Shown here: positions 33,787-42,984 of the stretch, one piece after another
Numbering within the stretch: the stretch's first letter is position 1
How the letters are laid out: each line of letters begins with the position of its first letter
Assembly (NCBI GenBank): GCA_022844205.1
Contig: JALHMF010000013.1
Coordinates: forward strand, 1 to 57,286
DNA length: 57,286 nt
Reading direction: 5' to 3'
Source of the DNA: Xanthobacteraceae bacterium
GTDB taxonomy: Bacteria > Pseudomonadota > Alphaproteobacteria > Rhizobiales > Xanthobacteraceae
Program-made: the position numbers and the translations under genes
Notes under the pieces: model-generated
The model's database searches: none
The model's input: the letters and a program-made list of their open reading frames with translations, nothing else
What the model was told of the DNA's origin: nothing

Positions 33787-35016
33787 TTACCGCCGTGCCG
33801 GACCTTCGCCGGGCGCTTCGCGCCGCGGCTTCAGCGGCACGGCATAGCGCTCTCCCAATCCCTCGCGCATCAGGCGCTTCCGCAACGGACCGATCCGAGA
33901 CACGAGATCGAAGCCGGCGCCGCGCAGCGCCTGCACGGGCAGGAAATCCGTCAGCAGCGAACGGTTCATCATTTCCACCGCCATCGCCCGCGAGTTCACG
34001 TCGGCGCTGCGGCGCGCATGATATTCGTTCATCACGCCCGCATCCCCGATGTCGCGGCCGGCGCGTTTGGCATCGGCGGCAAGCTCCGCGATCGTCGCCG
34101 CATCACGGATGCCAAGATTGAGTCCTTGCGCGCCGATCGGCGGCAGCACATGTCCGGCTTCGCCGACGAGCGCGATGCGGTTCTTCGCGAAACGCTCCGC
34201 GATTTCCATGGCGAGCGGAAACGATCCGCGCCCGCCCTCGAGTTTCATTCCGCCGAGCATCGAATGCGCGCGGCGCTCGATCTCCCGCGAAAGGGCTGCA
34301 TCATCGAGCGCCAGCAGGTCCTGCGCGCTCTCAGGCGTTACCACGCAAACGACGCTCGATTTCATGCCTTCGAGCGGCACGAGGGTGAACGGGCCGCTCT
34401 CCGTATGAAATTCCGTCGAGACGTTTCCATGCGGACGGGTATGCGAAACATTGAACGCGAGGGCCGCTTGCAAAAATTCCCGCCGCTGCGTCGCGATGCC
34501 GGCAGCCTTTCGTCCGAGCGAATTCCGCCCGTCGGCGGCGATAGCGAGCGCCACTCGTTCCTCGGCTGCGGCAGCGGTGAGGCGGACTGCGTTTTCCGAA
34601 GGCTCGATGGACTTCACCGGCGCTTCGATCACGCGCAGGTTCTTCATTCCGCGCGCAAGCGACAAAAGCCCGGCCCGCATCCATTCGTTCTGGATGTTGT
34701 AGCCGAAAGCCTCCATTCCGAGTTCATCGGCGTGGAACAGCACTTCCGGGGCGCGGATCAGCCGGTTGGTCGCATCCACGATCCGCAGATGCGCGAGCGG
34801 AGAGGCGTGCTGCCGGAGCTTGTCCCAGATGCCGAGCGCTTCCAGCACACGCACGGAGCCGCCGAGCAGTGCGGTGGTGCGGCGATCCGGCGGCGCGGGT
34901 GGCGCGAAGAGAACAGTATCCACACCGGCGGAGGCGAGGGCCGCAGCGGCGATAAGACCGGAAGGCCCGCCGCCAACGACTGCCGCTTCCGCCGTGAATG
35001 CCGGAACTTTGTTCAT
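33787..35016 (-). CDS. UbiH/COQ6-family FAD monooxygenase
   Basis: This 409-residue flavoprotein has an N-terminal FAD-binding GxGxxG strand (AAVVGGGPSGLIAAAALASA near residue 12), an ALAIAADGRNSLGRKAAGI region near 155 and a second FAD site IALVGEAGHVLPPIGAQGLN near 290. These are typical of ubiquinone-ring hydroxylases (UbiH, UbiF, UbiL). The second motif reads GEAGH where most members have GDAAH. Its place in ubiquinone synthesis, and which ring carbon it would act on, cannot be told from sequence. It converges on the CoA transferase gene and diverges from pcs. Confidence 0.78.
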   Translation of the reverse strand: MNKVPAFTAEAAVVGGGPSGLIAAAALASAGVDTVLFAPPAPPDRRTTALLGGSVRVLEALGIWDKLRQHASPLAHLRIVDATNRLIRAPEVLFHADELGMEAFGYNIQNEWMRAGLLSLARGMKNLRVIEAPVKSIEPSENAVRLTAAAAEERVALAIAADGRNSLGRKAAGIATQRREFLQAALAFNVSHTRPHGNVSTEFHTESGPFTLVPLEGMKSSVVCVVTPESAQDLLALDDAALSREIERRAHSMLGGMKLEGGRGSFPLAMEIAERFAKNRIALVGEAGHVLPPIGAQGLNLGIRDAATIAELAADAKRAGRDIGDAGVMNEYHARRSADVNSRAMAVEMMNRSLLTDFLPVQALRGAGFDLVSRIGPLRKRLMREGLGERYAVPLKPRREAPGEGPARR

Positions 35017-35089
35017 GCCTTTTTCTAGCTCCTGTGGTCACGCAAGGCGAGGGGCTGCCATCCATTCCCTTGCTGGGCTACACAACGTC

Positions 35090-35842
35090 ATGGCCAGAAA
35101 AGCCCGCCCCCGCACCGCTCGGCTGAGTCCGCCCCGGACCCGGTCCGCGAGGAAAGCGTCGTCAGCGGCAGCCTTCCTCGTGCATATTTTCACGGCCTCG
35201 GGTGCGGCCCTCGCATTGTTCGCGATGATGGCCGCCATCGGCGGGCGCTGGACGGAAATGTTTCTCTGGCTGAGTGCGGCCCTCCTGATCGACGGGATCG
35301 ACGGCACCTTCGCGCGCTGGCTGCATGTAAAGGAAACGCTTCCGCGCTGGTCGGGGGACGTGCTTGATCTCGTGGTGGATTTCCTGACCTATGTTTTCAT
35401 CCCGGCCTATGCGCTTGCCGCCGGGCCGCTGCTTCCGCCGGCCTTCGCCTTGCCCGCCGCCGCCGCCGTACTGATTTCCGGTGCCATCTATTTCGCCGAT
35501 CTCCACATGAAGACCGGCGACTATCATTTTCGCGGCTTCCCGGCGCTGTGGAACATTCTCGTGTTTTATCTCTTCTTGTTGAAGGCCGATCCCTATGCGG
35601 GGCTCGCCATCGTGGCACTTTTCGTGGCGCTGACCTTCTCGCCGCTGCTGGTGATCCATCCGTTGCGGGTGAAGCAGCTTGCAAAGTTCAACCTGTTCCT
35701 GCTGCTCGCATGGGTAATGCTCTCCGCCGTAGCCCTTGCGCTCGATCTTAAACCCCCGGGCTATGTGGTGTTGGCGCTGCTGCTGATTGGGGTCTATTTT
35801 CTGGGTTCAGGTTCGATTCATTTTGGAACCCGCAGAACGTGA
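35090..35842 (+). CDS. pcs: Phosphatidylcholine synthase Pcs
   Basis: This 250-residue membrane enzyme makes phosphatidylcholine directly from choline and CDP-diacylglycerol, a route found in rhizobia and other host-associated bacteria. The CDP-alcohol phosphotransferase motif is present as DGTFAR, twelve residues, then GDVLDLVVD, with the wide spacing that marks Pcs. About eight hydrophobic helices follow an Arg/Lys-rich N-terminus. FADLHMKTGDYHFRGFPALW near residue 140 is typical. I used the ATG at 35090; the frame is open further upstream inside the opposite gene. It precedes terC by six bases. Confidence 0.9.
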   Translation: MARKARPRTARLSPPRTRSARKASSAAAFLVHIFTASGAALALFAMMAAIGGRWTEMFLWLSAALLIDGIDGTFARWLHVKETLPRWSGDVLDLVVDFLTYVFIPAYALAAGPLLPPAFALPAAAAVLISGAIYFADLHMKTGDYHFRGFPALWNILVFYLFLLKADPYAGLAIVALFVALTFSPLLVIHPLRVKQLAKFNLFLLLAWVMLSAVALALDLKPPGYVVLALLLIGVYFLGSGSIHFGTRRT

Positions 35843-35848
35843 GGACCG

Positions 35849-36625
35849 ATGCTTGAACTGATCTATGACCCGAATGTGTGGGTTGCGCTGCTGGCGCTCA
35901 CCGCGATGGAAATCGTGCTCGGCATCGACAACGTCATTTTCATTTCGATTCTGGTTTCCAAACTGAAAGGCGAGGCCGCCAAGCGCGCCCGGCAGATCGG
36001 CTTGGCACTCGCGCTCGTCTTCCGGATTATCCTGCTCTATTTGCTCACATGGCTGATCGGATTGACGCAGCCCTTGTTCGCATTCCGCGGTTTCGATCTC
36101 TCCTGGCGCGATCTCGTGCTGATCGCGGGCGGCCTGTTCCTGATCGTGAAGGCGACGCGCGAAATTCACGACGAGGTCGAAGGCGGCAAGCACAAAAATG
36201 CAGCGAGCAATGCCGGCAATGCGTTCGCCTGGGTGATCTTTCAGGTGATCCTGATCGACATCGTATTCTCGGTGGATTCGATCATCACCGCGATCGGCAT
36301 GGCCGATCATGTCGAGGTCATGGTCGCCGCGGTGATCATTTCGATGTTTGTGATGTATCTCGCGTCCGGCGTGGTGTCGGATTTCGTGCAACGCTATCCG
36401 ACGGTGAAGATGCTGGCGCTGGCCTTCCTGGTGCTGATCGGCGTGGCACTGGTGGCCGATGGACTCGGCTTCCACATTCCACGCGGCTACATCTATTTCG
36501 CGATGGCGTTCTCGGCGGGCGTCGAATTCATCAACGTGCTGATGAAGCGGAACAAGATCAAGACGAAGAAAAGTCCGGCAGTGCGCCCGCAGGTCAAAAC
36601 ACGGGCGGCCAGCCGCTCACGATGA
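35849..36625 (+). CDS. TerC-family membrane protein
   Basis: This 258-residue protein has seven hydrophobic helices. The two TerC signatures are EIVLGIDNVIFISI near residue 22 and DIVFSVDSIITAIG near 137, each carrying the acidic residues that define the family. A basic tail (KRNKIKTKKSP) ends the protein. Relatives handle manganese efflux or metal loading of exported proteins, and others are linked to tellurite resistance. No metal riboswitch is seen, and it sits inside a unit with pcs upstream and an SDR gene whose ATG overlaps its stop. The start has a GAGGA box. Confidence 0.88.
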   Translation: MLELIYDPNVWVALLALTAMEIVLGIDNVIFISILVSKLKGEAAKRARQIGLALALVFRIILLYLLTWLIGLTQPLFAFRGFDLSWRDLVLIAGGLFLIVKATREIHDEVEGGKHKNAASNAGNAFAWVIFQVILIDIVFSVDSIITAIGMADHVEVMVAAVIISMFVMYLASGVVSDFVQRYPTVKMLALAFLVLIGVALVADGLGFHIPRGYIYFAMAFSAGVEFINVLMKRNKIKTKKSPAVRPQVKTRAASRSR

Positions 36626-37371
36626 GCGATCGGGTTCTGCTGATTACCGGTAGCGGCCGCGGCATTGGTGCCGCGACTGCACGCATGGCGGCCGCAGAAG
36701 GCTACCGGGTCGCCGTGAACTATCTCAGCAATTCCGCTGCGGCGGATTTATTGGTCGGTGATATTCGCAAGGCTGGTGGCAACGCAACTGCCATCAAGGC
36801 GGATGTCGCGAACGAAACGGAAATTGCCGGACTGTTCGATTCTGTCACGCAAGAACTTGGTCCGCTCACCCATCTGGTCAACAATGCGGGGATCGTCGGC
36901 CGCGCGGGCAAACTTGCGGACGCCGATCCGAAGATGATCCGCGAAGTGATCGAGCTGAATACGCTGAGCGTAATTCTCGTCGCGCGCGAGGCGGTCAGGC
37001 GCATGTCGAAATCGCGCGGCGGGCAGGGCGGCGGCATCGTCAACATTTCTTCCATTGCGGCGAATACCGGCAGTCCCGGCGAATACACCTGGTACGCCGC
37101 CTCCAAGGGCGCGATCGAGAGCTTTACGGTCGGGCTCGCGAAGGAAGTCGCCGCCGACGGCATCCGCGTGAACTGCGTGTCGCCCGGCATCGTCGAAACG
37201 GAAATCCATGCATCCGGCGGCCAGCCGGATCGTCTTGCCCGTATCGGCTCGCAGAGCCCGATCCCGCGGCCCGGCAAGCCGGAAGAAATCGCGAGCGCGA
37301 TCCTCTGGCTCCTCTCGGATGCCGCCTCCTACGCGACGGGATCAATCCTTCGTGTCACCGGCGGGCGTTGA
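36622..37371 (+). CDS. Short-chain dehydrogenase/reductase (SDR)
   Basis: This 249-residue NAD(P)-dependent oxidoreductase has the classical SDR motifs: cofactor loop ITGSGRGIGAATARM near residue 8, HLVNNAGIVG near 85, the catalytic Ser in IVNISSIAANTG near 140, YAASKGAIESF near 157 with the catalytic Tyr and Lys, and VSPGIVETEIH near 185. An Arg-rich cofactor region cannot be used to choose between NAD and NADP. Its ATG overlaps the terC stop (ATGA). The overall pattern is closest to FabG-like reductases, but the substrate is unknown. Confidence 0.85.
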   Translation: MSDRVLLITGSGRGIGAATARMAAAEGYRVAVNYLSNSAAADLLVGDIRKAGGNATAIKADVANETEIAGLFDSVTQELGPLTHLVNNAGIVGRAGKLADADPKMIREVIELNTLSVILVAREAVRRMSKSRGGQGGGIVNISSIAANTGSPGEYTWYAASKGAIESFTVGLAKEVAADGIRVNCVSPGIVETEIHASGGQPDRLARIGSQSPIPRPGKPEEIASAILWLLSDAASYATGSILRVTGGR

Positions 37372-37383
37372 GCCTCAATTTGT

Positions 37384-37416
37384 GTCATTACCGGGCCGCA
37401 GCGGCCCGGTAATGAC
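37384..37416. repeat. GTCAT...ATGAC intergenic palindrome, copy 6
   Basis: A perfect inverted repeat, GTCATTACCGGGCCG and its complement around a three-base loop (CAG), lies 12 bases past the SDR stop. It is the shortest and cleanest member of the family and its arm matches the right end of copy 1. A stem this strong could stop transcription, but no T-run follows. Confidence 0.85.
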
Positions 37417-37507
37417 AGGATCTATTAGCGGGCGTTGAGCCCGGCCAGGTGAACCGCTAAGAAGGCGCGGGCCTTTCGGCCAAACAATCATAAGCGGAGG
37501 ATACGGG

Positions 37508-38491
37508 ATGGCTGCGGCAGTTCGCATTCACAAGACCGGCGGGCCGGATGTACTCACCTACGAAGAAATCCAGCTCAAGGATCCCGGTCAGGGCGAAGTG
37601 CGCATCAAGCACACCGCGATCGGCCTGAACTTCATCGACACCTATTTCCGCACCGGCCTCTATCCGGCACCGGGCGGTCTTCCCATGATCCTCGGCAATG
37701 AGGGCGCCGGCGTGGTCGTCGCTACCGGCCCCGGCGTCACCGAATTCAAGGCGGGCGACCGCGTCGCCTACGGCACGACGCCGGGTGGCGGCTACTCGAC
37801 CGAGCGCAACATCCCGGCGGAGAAGCTCGTGAAGCTTACCGACAAGGTGGACGACAAGTCCGCGGCCGGGATGATGCTGAAGGGGCTGACCGCGCAATAC
37901 CTCTTGCGTCAGACCTTCAAGGTCACGAAGGGTCACATGGTGCTGGTTCATGCCGCGGCCGGCGGCGTCGGCCTGATCCTGTGCCAGTGGTGCAAGCATC
38001 TCGGCGCGACGGTGATCGGCACGGCCGGCTCAGAGGACAAGGCCAAGCTCGCCAAGGCGAACGGCGCCGACCACACCATCCTCTATCGCAGCGAGGATTT
38101 CGCCGCCAAGGTCGGCGAGATCACCAAGGGAGCGAAATGTGACGTGGTCTATGACGGTGTCGGCAAGGCGACGTTCCCGGCTTCGCTCGACTGCCTGAAG
38201 CCGCGCGGCATGTTCGTGAGCTTCGGGAATGCCTCCGGTTCGATCGAGCATCCCAACGTGATCCAGCTCCTGCAGGGCAAAGGCTCGCTGTACGCGACGC
38301 GCCCGACGCTCGTGAACTACGCGGCCACCAAGGAAGCACTCGGCAGCATGGCGAAGGACCTGATGGACGTGGTCGGTTCGGGAGCGGTCAAGATTCCGGT
38401 CAACCACACCTATGCGCTCAAGGACGCCGCCAAGGCGCATGCGGAACTGGAGAGCCGCAATACAACCGGCTCGACGGTGCTCATTCCGTAA
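37508..38491 (+). CDS. Zeta-crystallin-like NADPH:quinone reductase
   Basis: This 327-residue medium-chain dehydrogenase lacks the structural-zinc cysteine cluster, as quinone reductases do. It shows IGLNFIDTYFRTGLYP near residue 37, GNEGAGVVVATGPGVTEF near 65, the NADPH-binding AAAGGVGLILCQWCKHLG near 152, a CDVVYDGVGKATF strand near 212 and a late SGAVKIPVNHTYALKD. It would reduce quinones by one electron in the cytoplasm, probably against oxidative stress. A strong GGAGG box supports the start. Confidence 0.88.
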   Translation: MAAAVRIHKTGGPDVLTYEEIQLKDPGQGEVRIKHTAIGLNFIDTYFRTGLYPAPGGLPMILGNEGAGVVVATGPGVTEFKAGDRVAYGTTPGGGYSTERNIPAEKLVKLTDKVDDKSAAGMMLKGLTAQYLLRQTFKVTKGHMVLVHAAAGGVGLILCQWCKHLGATVIGTAGSEDKAKLAKANGADHTILYRSEDFAAKVGEITKGAKCDVVYDGVGKATFPASLDCLKPRGMFVSFGNASGSIEHPNVIQLLQGKGSLYATRPTLVNYAATKEALGSMAKDLMDVVGSGAVKIPVNHTYALKDAAKAHAELESRNTTGSTVLIP

Positions 38492-38509
38492 ACCCTGCGA
38501 AGGAATCCG

Positions 38510-39130
38510 ATGACGAGTCCTGAGCCTAAAGAGCATTGGGACAGCGTTTACGGCTCAAAATCCGAAAATGAGGTGAGCTGGTTCCAGCAGGACCCGGCCA
38601 CCTCGTTTGAGTTTATAAGCCGTTGCGGCGCCGGTTCGGACGATGCGGTCATCGACATCGGCGCAGGAGAGTCCCGTCTCGCGGAACGTTTGCTCGACGC
38701 CGGTTACAGAAACCTGACGGTCCTCGATATTTCCGCAGAGGCGATCACGCATATCCGGAAGCGGCTTGTCGAGCGGGGCAAGGCCGTGGAATTCATCGTG
38801 GCGGACATCCTCGAATGGAAACCGCAGCGGAAATATCGTGTCTGGCACGACCGTGCAGTTTTCCATTTTCTGACAAGCGCGGAGGATCGTGCGGCCTATC
38901 GGCAAGCGTTGCTTGCGGCCGTTTCACCCGGCGGCTGCGTGGTTATTTCGACGTTCGCGCCGGACGGCCCGGAGCGGTGCAGCGGCCTGCCGGTCGTTTG
39001 CTACTCGGGGGATACGCTTAGGGCTGAACTTGGCCCGCAACTCCGCCTCGTGGAAACCGCGGCGGAAGAACACAAGACGCCCTCGGGCTCGGTCCAGCGT
39101 TTTCAGTACAGCCGCTTCGAGCGGCTTTGA
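38510..39130 (+). CDS. SAM-dependent methyltransferase, class I
   Basis: This 206-residue soluble protein begins PKEHWDSVYGSKSENEVSWF, a pattern of small thiopurine/trans-aconitate-like methyltransferases. The SAM motif I DAVIDIGAGESRLAERLLDA lies near residue 43, LTVLDISAEAI near 67, and the post-motif IVADILEWKP near 100, followed by YRVWHDRAVFHFL. It lies 18 bases after the quinone-reductase gene with an AAGGAA box, so both may be one transcript. The substrate is unknown; a small electrophile or metalloid is possible for this subgroup. Confidence 0.8.
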   Translation: MTSPEPKEHWDSVYGSKSENEVSWFQQDPATSFEFISRCGAGSDDAVIDIGAGESRLAERLLDAGYRNLTVLDISAEAITHIRKRLVERGKAVEFIVADILEWKPQRKYRVWHDRAVFHFLTSAEDRAAYRQALLAAVSPGGCVVISTFAPDGPERCSGLPVVCYSGDTLRAELGPQLRLVETAAEEHKTPSGSVQRFQYSRFERL

Positions 39131-39209
39131 GCAATTGCCAAGCGCCTGATTAGCGCCGAAAATCCGCCCTTGCGGCCTCCGATTCAGACGGGGGCCGCAG
39201 GCAGGCGGT

Positions 39210-40685
39210 ATGCGTAAGGCGGTACGATTTTTTCGGAACGGACGGCTGATCGAGCGCGCGGAGTTTTCGCCCTCGACGACGCTCCTCGATTACCTGCGCC
39301 TCGAGGAACGCGCGACCGGCACCAAGGAAGGCTGCGCGGAGGGCGACTGCGGCGCGTGCACGGTGGTGCTGCGGCGGCTGTTGGAGGGCAAGCTGGTTTA
39401 TGAACCGGTGAATGCCTGCATCTTGCTTGCGGGGCAGGCGGACGGCTGTGAAGTGATCGCCGTTGAAGACATTGCGGGCGAGCAACTGCATCCGGTTCAG
39501 CAGGCGCTTGTCGATCATCACGGCTCGCAATGCGGCTTCTGCACGCCGGGCTTCGTGATGGCGGGCTTCGCGCTCTATCATCGCGCGGAACAGAAATCTT
39601 GTTCGCGCGCGAAGGTGGTGGAGGCAATCTCGGGCAATCTCTGCCGCTGCACCGGCTATCGGCCGATTGTCGATGCAACGCTCCAGGCCTGTGCCAAACC
39701 AGCCGCGGACAAATTCACGCGTGATGCGAAGGAAGCCTCAAGACGCCTCAAGAAACTAGCCGACGGCAAGGATGTTTTTGCAGGCAATGAAAAGCAATTC
39801 TTTGCCGCCCCGGCTTCGGTTTCGTCGCTCGCCAAACTTTATCTGAAACATCCCGAGGCAACGCTCATCGGAGGCAATACCGATGTCGGACTCTGGATCA
39901 CGAAGGAACTGCGCGAGATTCCGAAAATCATCTGGCTCGGCCGGGTGAAAGGGTTCGACAAGATCGAGAGCAGAGCGAAGGAAGTTCGTCTGGGTGCCGC
40001 TGTAAAGATCGAGGCCGCATCGGAAGCGCTCGCGAGGATCGATTCCGATCTGGGCGAACTGTTCCGCCGTTTCGGCGGCTGGCAGGTGCGCAGTGCCGCC
40101 ACCATCGGGGGCAATATCGCGAACGGCTCGCCCATTGGCGACAGCCCGCCAGCACTGATCGCGCTTGGCGCGACGCTCGAACTGCAACGCGGGGCAAAGA
40201 ACAGGACAATCCCGCTGGAAAAATTCTTTCTCGAATACAGGAAGCAGGATCGCAGACGCGGCGAATTCGTGCGCGCGGTGACCGTGCCGAAGCTCACGAA
40301 GGGTGAAGTGTTCCGCTGCTTCAAGATTTCCAAGCGCTACGATCAGGATATTTCGTCGCTGTTCGGCGCGATCAAGCTTCGCCTAAAGAACCGGAAGATC
40401 GCCGAGGCACGCATCGCCTTCGGGGGCATGGCCGGAACCCCGAAACGGGCGAAGACGGTCGAGGCGAAGCTGAAAGGCCTATCCGTCGGCGACCGGGCCG
40501 CGATGGAGAAGGCGCTCGTTTCAATCGAACAGGACTTCGCGCCGCTCTCCGACATGCGCGCGAGCGCTGAGTACCGCCTCAAGGCCGCGCGCGCGCTGTT
40601 GCTGAAAGCGATGCTGGAGATCGCGGGCAAGCCGTCGCAACTCACCCGCGCATTCGGAAGGAGGGCAGATGCACACGCTGCCTGA
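39210..40685 (+). CDS. xdhA: Xanthine dehydrogenase small subunit XdhA ([2Fe-2S] and FAD domains)
   Basis: This 491-residue subunit passes electrons from the molybdenum subunit to NAD. The ferredoxin-like domain binds one cluster with GCAEGDCGACTVVL near residue 41. The helical domain binds the second with GSQCGFCTPGFVM near 107 and LCRCTGYRPIVDA near 145. The FAD domain (from about 200) has IGGNTDVGLWITK and WQVRSAATIGGNIANGSPIG near 300. This two-subunit layout (XdhA/XdhB) is typical of alphaproteobacteria such as Rhodobacter. It overlaps xdhB by 17 bases and is the first gene of a purine-degradation operon. Confidence 0.95.
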   Translation: MRKAVRFFRNGRLIERAEFSPSTTLLDYLRLEERATGTKEGCAEGDCGACTVVLRRLLEGKLVYEPVNACILLAGQADGCEVIAVEDIAGEQLHPVQQALVDHHGSQCGFCTPGFVMAGFALYHRAEQKSCSRAKVVEAISGNLCRCTGYRPIVDATLQACAKPAADKFTRDAKEASRRLKKLADGKDVFAGNEKQFFAAPASVSSLAKLYLKHPEATLIGGNTDVGLWITKELREIPKIIWLGRVKGFDKIESRAKEVRLGAAVKIEAASEALARIDSDLGELFRRFGGWQVRSAATIGGNIANGSPIGDSPPALIALGATLELQRGAKNRTIPLEKFFLEYRKQDRRRGEFVRAVTVPKLTKGEVFRCFKISKRYDQDISSLFGAIKLRLKNRKIAEARIAFGGMAGTPKRAKTVEAKLKGLSVGDRAAMEKALVSIEQDFAPLSDMRASAEYRLKAARALLLKAMLEIAGKPSQLTRAFGRRADAHAA

Positions 40686-42984
40686 CCGTCTTGAGGATCA
40701 GGCTCCGCACACCGTGCGCAAGCCCGTCGCGCATGACAGTGCCGCGCGGCATGTCGCGGGCAGTGCCGCTTATGTCGATGATATGCCTGAGCCGGCCGGC
40801 ACGCTCCATCTGGCGCCCGGCGGCTCAAGCGTTGCAGCGGGAAAAATCCGCAAGCTCGATCTTGAGGCGGTAAAGCGCGCGCCGGACGTGATTGCCGTGC
40901 TGACCGCGAAGGATATTCCGGGACACAACAATATCGGCGCCATCGTGCCGGACGAGCCGCTGTTTGCGTCGGATGAAGTCCGCTTTCATGGACAGCCGAT
41001 CTTCGCGGTCGTAGCCGAATCCTATCTCGCTGCGCGCAAGGCGGCGAAGCTCGCGAAAATCCAAATTGCAGCGGCCAGGGCGGTCATCACCGTCGATGAT
41101 GCGCTCGCGGCAAAATCGAAATTGCTCGACGACTACGACTTCATCAACGGCGATGCGGCGGCCGAAATCGCCGTGAGCGCGCATCGCATCAAGGGTGTGC
41201 TCCGGATCGGCGGACAGGAGCATTTCTATCTGGAAGGACAGGCCGCCCTCGCGATCCCCGGCGAAAACGGCGAGATGCACATTCATTCCTCGACGCAGCA
41301 TCCGAGCGAGGTGCAGCACATCGTTGCGCATCTCCTGCAGGTGAAGCTCGCGGCTGTGACGGTGGAAGTCCGCCGCATGGGCGGCGCCTTCGGCGGCAAG
41401 GAAAGCCAGGCGACGCAGTGGGCGGCGATGGCGGCCCTTGCGGCGCACGTCACGAAACGCGCCTGCAAGATACGCCTCGACCGCGACGACGACATGGCGA
41501 TGACCGGCAAGCGCCACGACTTCCGCGCCGACTACGAGATCGGTTTCGACGGCGAGGGCCGCATCCGTGCCTATGACGTGCAGTTGGCCGCGCGCTGCGG
41601 TCATTCGGTCGATCTGTCGCCGGGAGTCGTGGACCGGGCGATGTTTCACGCCGACAACGCCTATTACCTGCCGGTATCAGCGATCCGCTCCAAGCGATTG
41701 AAAACAAACACGGTTTCCAACACCGCGTTTCGCGGTTTCGGCGGCCCGCAAGGGATGATGGCGATCGAGCGCGCGATCGACGCGATTGCCTGGAAACTGA
41801 AGCTCGATCCGCTCGATGTGCGGCTGAACAATCTTTACGGCGCGGGCCGCGACACGACGCCTTACGGCATGCAGATCAAGGACAATGTCCTCCCGGAGCT
41901 GATCGCTGAGCTGGCGCGGACGTCCGGCTACAGAACGCGCCGCAAGGAAATCGCGGCGTGGAACAAGGGCAGCGAATTCCTGAAGCGCGGCATCGCGCTG
42001 ACGCCGGTGAAGTTCGGAATCTCGTTCACCGTGCCGCATCTCAATCAGGCCGGCGCGCTGGTGCATGTCTATCGCGACGGCTCCGTGCATCTGAACCACG
42101 GCGGCACCGAGATGGGGCAGGGCCTGTTCGTGAAAATCGCACAGGTGGTGGCGGAAGAATTCGGCCTGTCGCTGGAGCGCGTGAAGATCACCGCGACCAA
42201 TACCGGCAAGGTGCCGAACACGTCGCCGACCGCCGCATCGGCTGGCTCCGACATCAACGGGATGGCGGCGCGGAACGCCGCTGCGACCATTCGCGGACGG
42301 CTTGCGGAATTCGCGGCCAAACATTGCGGGGTCGCGGTCGAGCGGATTTCCTTTCGCGATGACAAGGTATTCGCCGACAATCGCGCGATGCCGTTCGAGG
42401 AAATTGTCGAGGCGGCCTATCGCGCGCGCGTGCCACTTTCCTCCACCGGATTCTATGCGACGCCGAATATCGATTTTGATCGTGAAAGGAAAAACGGACG
42501 GCCGTTTTTCTATTTTGCTTACGGCGCCGCCTGCTCGGAAGTGGTCATCGACACGCTGACCGGAGAAATGAAGATCGAGCGCGTTGACTTGCTGCACGAT
42601 GTCGGCCGCTCGCTCAATCCCGGCATCGACATTGGCCAGATCGAAGGCGGCTTCGTGCAGGGCGCCGGCTGGCTCACGAGCGAAGAACTGGTATACGACA
42701 AAAACGGGCGCCTCACGACGCACGCGCCATCGACCTACAAGATTCCGACGGCGTTCGATGTACCGGAGGATTTCCGCGTGAGCTTGTTCAAGAACAGCAA
42801 TCGCGAGGACACGATCTGGCGCTCCAAGGCGGTCGGCGAACCGCCGCTGATGCTTGCGATCTCCGTCTTTGCCGCGATTGCCGACGCGATCCATTCCATC
42901 GCGCCGGGCAAACCGGTGCCGCTCGATGCGCCCGCGACACCCGAGGCGATCCTGCGCGCCGTCGATGCGGTGAGGGTTCAATGA
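40669..42984 (+). CDS. xdhB: Xanthine dehydrogenase large subunit XdhB (molybdopterin-binding)
   Basis: This 771-residue catalytic subunit hydroxylates hypoxanthine and xanthine to urate at a Mo-pterin site. Landmarks are HFYLEGQAALAIPG near residue 190, RRMGGAFGGKESQATQWAAM near 240, NTAFRGFGGPQGMMAIERA near 350, HGGTEMGQGLFVKIAQVV near 480 and the catalytic Glu in KAVGEPPLMLAISV near 725. All the conserved molybdenum-pocket segments are present. It begins within the end of xdhA and shares four bases with xdhC. Confidence 0.95.
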   Translation: MHTLPDRLEDQAPHTVRKPVAHDSAARHVAGSAAYVDDMPEPAGTLHLAPGGSSVAAGKIRKLDLEAVKRAPDVIAVLTAKDIPGHNNIGAIVPDEPLFASDEVRFHGQPIFAVVAESYLAARKAAKLAKIQIAAARAVITVDDALAAKSKLLDDYDFINGDAAAEIAVSAHRIKGVLRIGGQEHFYLEGQAALAIPGENGEMHIHSSTQHPSEVQHIVAHLLQVKLAAVTVEVRRMGGAFGGKESQATQWAAMAALAAHVTKRACKIRLDRDDDMAMTGKRHDFRADYEIGFDGEGRIRAYDVQLAARCGHSVDLSPGVVDRAMFHADNAYYLPVSAIRSKRLKTNTVSNTAFRGFGGPQGMMAIERAIDAIAWKLKLDPLDVRLNNLYGAGRDTTPYGMQIKDNVLPELIAELARTSGYRTRRKEIAAWNKGSEFLKRGIALTPVKFGISFTVPHLNQAGALVHVYRDGSVHLNHGGTEMGQGLFVKIAQVVAEEFGLSLERVKITATNTGKVPNTSPTAASAGSDINGMAARNAAATIRGRLAEFAAKHCGVAVERISFRDDKVFADNRAMPFEEIVEAAYRARVPLSSTGFYATPNIDFDRERKNGRPFFYFAYGAACSEVVIDTLTGEMKIERVDLLHDVGRSLNPGIDIGQIEGGFVQGAGWLTSEELVYDKNGRLTTHAPSTYKIPTAFDVPEDFRVSLFKNSNREDTIWRSKAVGEPPLMLAISVFAAIADAIHSIAPGKPVPLDAPATPEAILRAVDAVRVQ

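Noticed and set aside
35813-35848. Manganese (yybP-ykoY) riboswitch before the TerC gene
   Set aside because: Only six bases separate pcs and terC, and no such structure is seen upstream of pcs.
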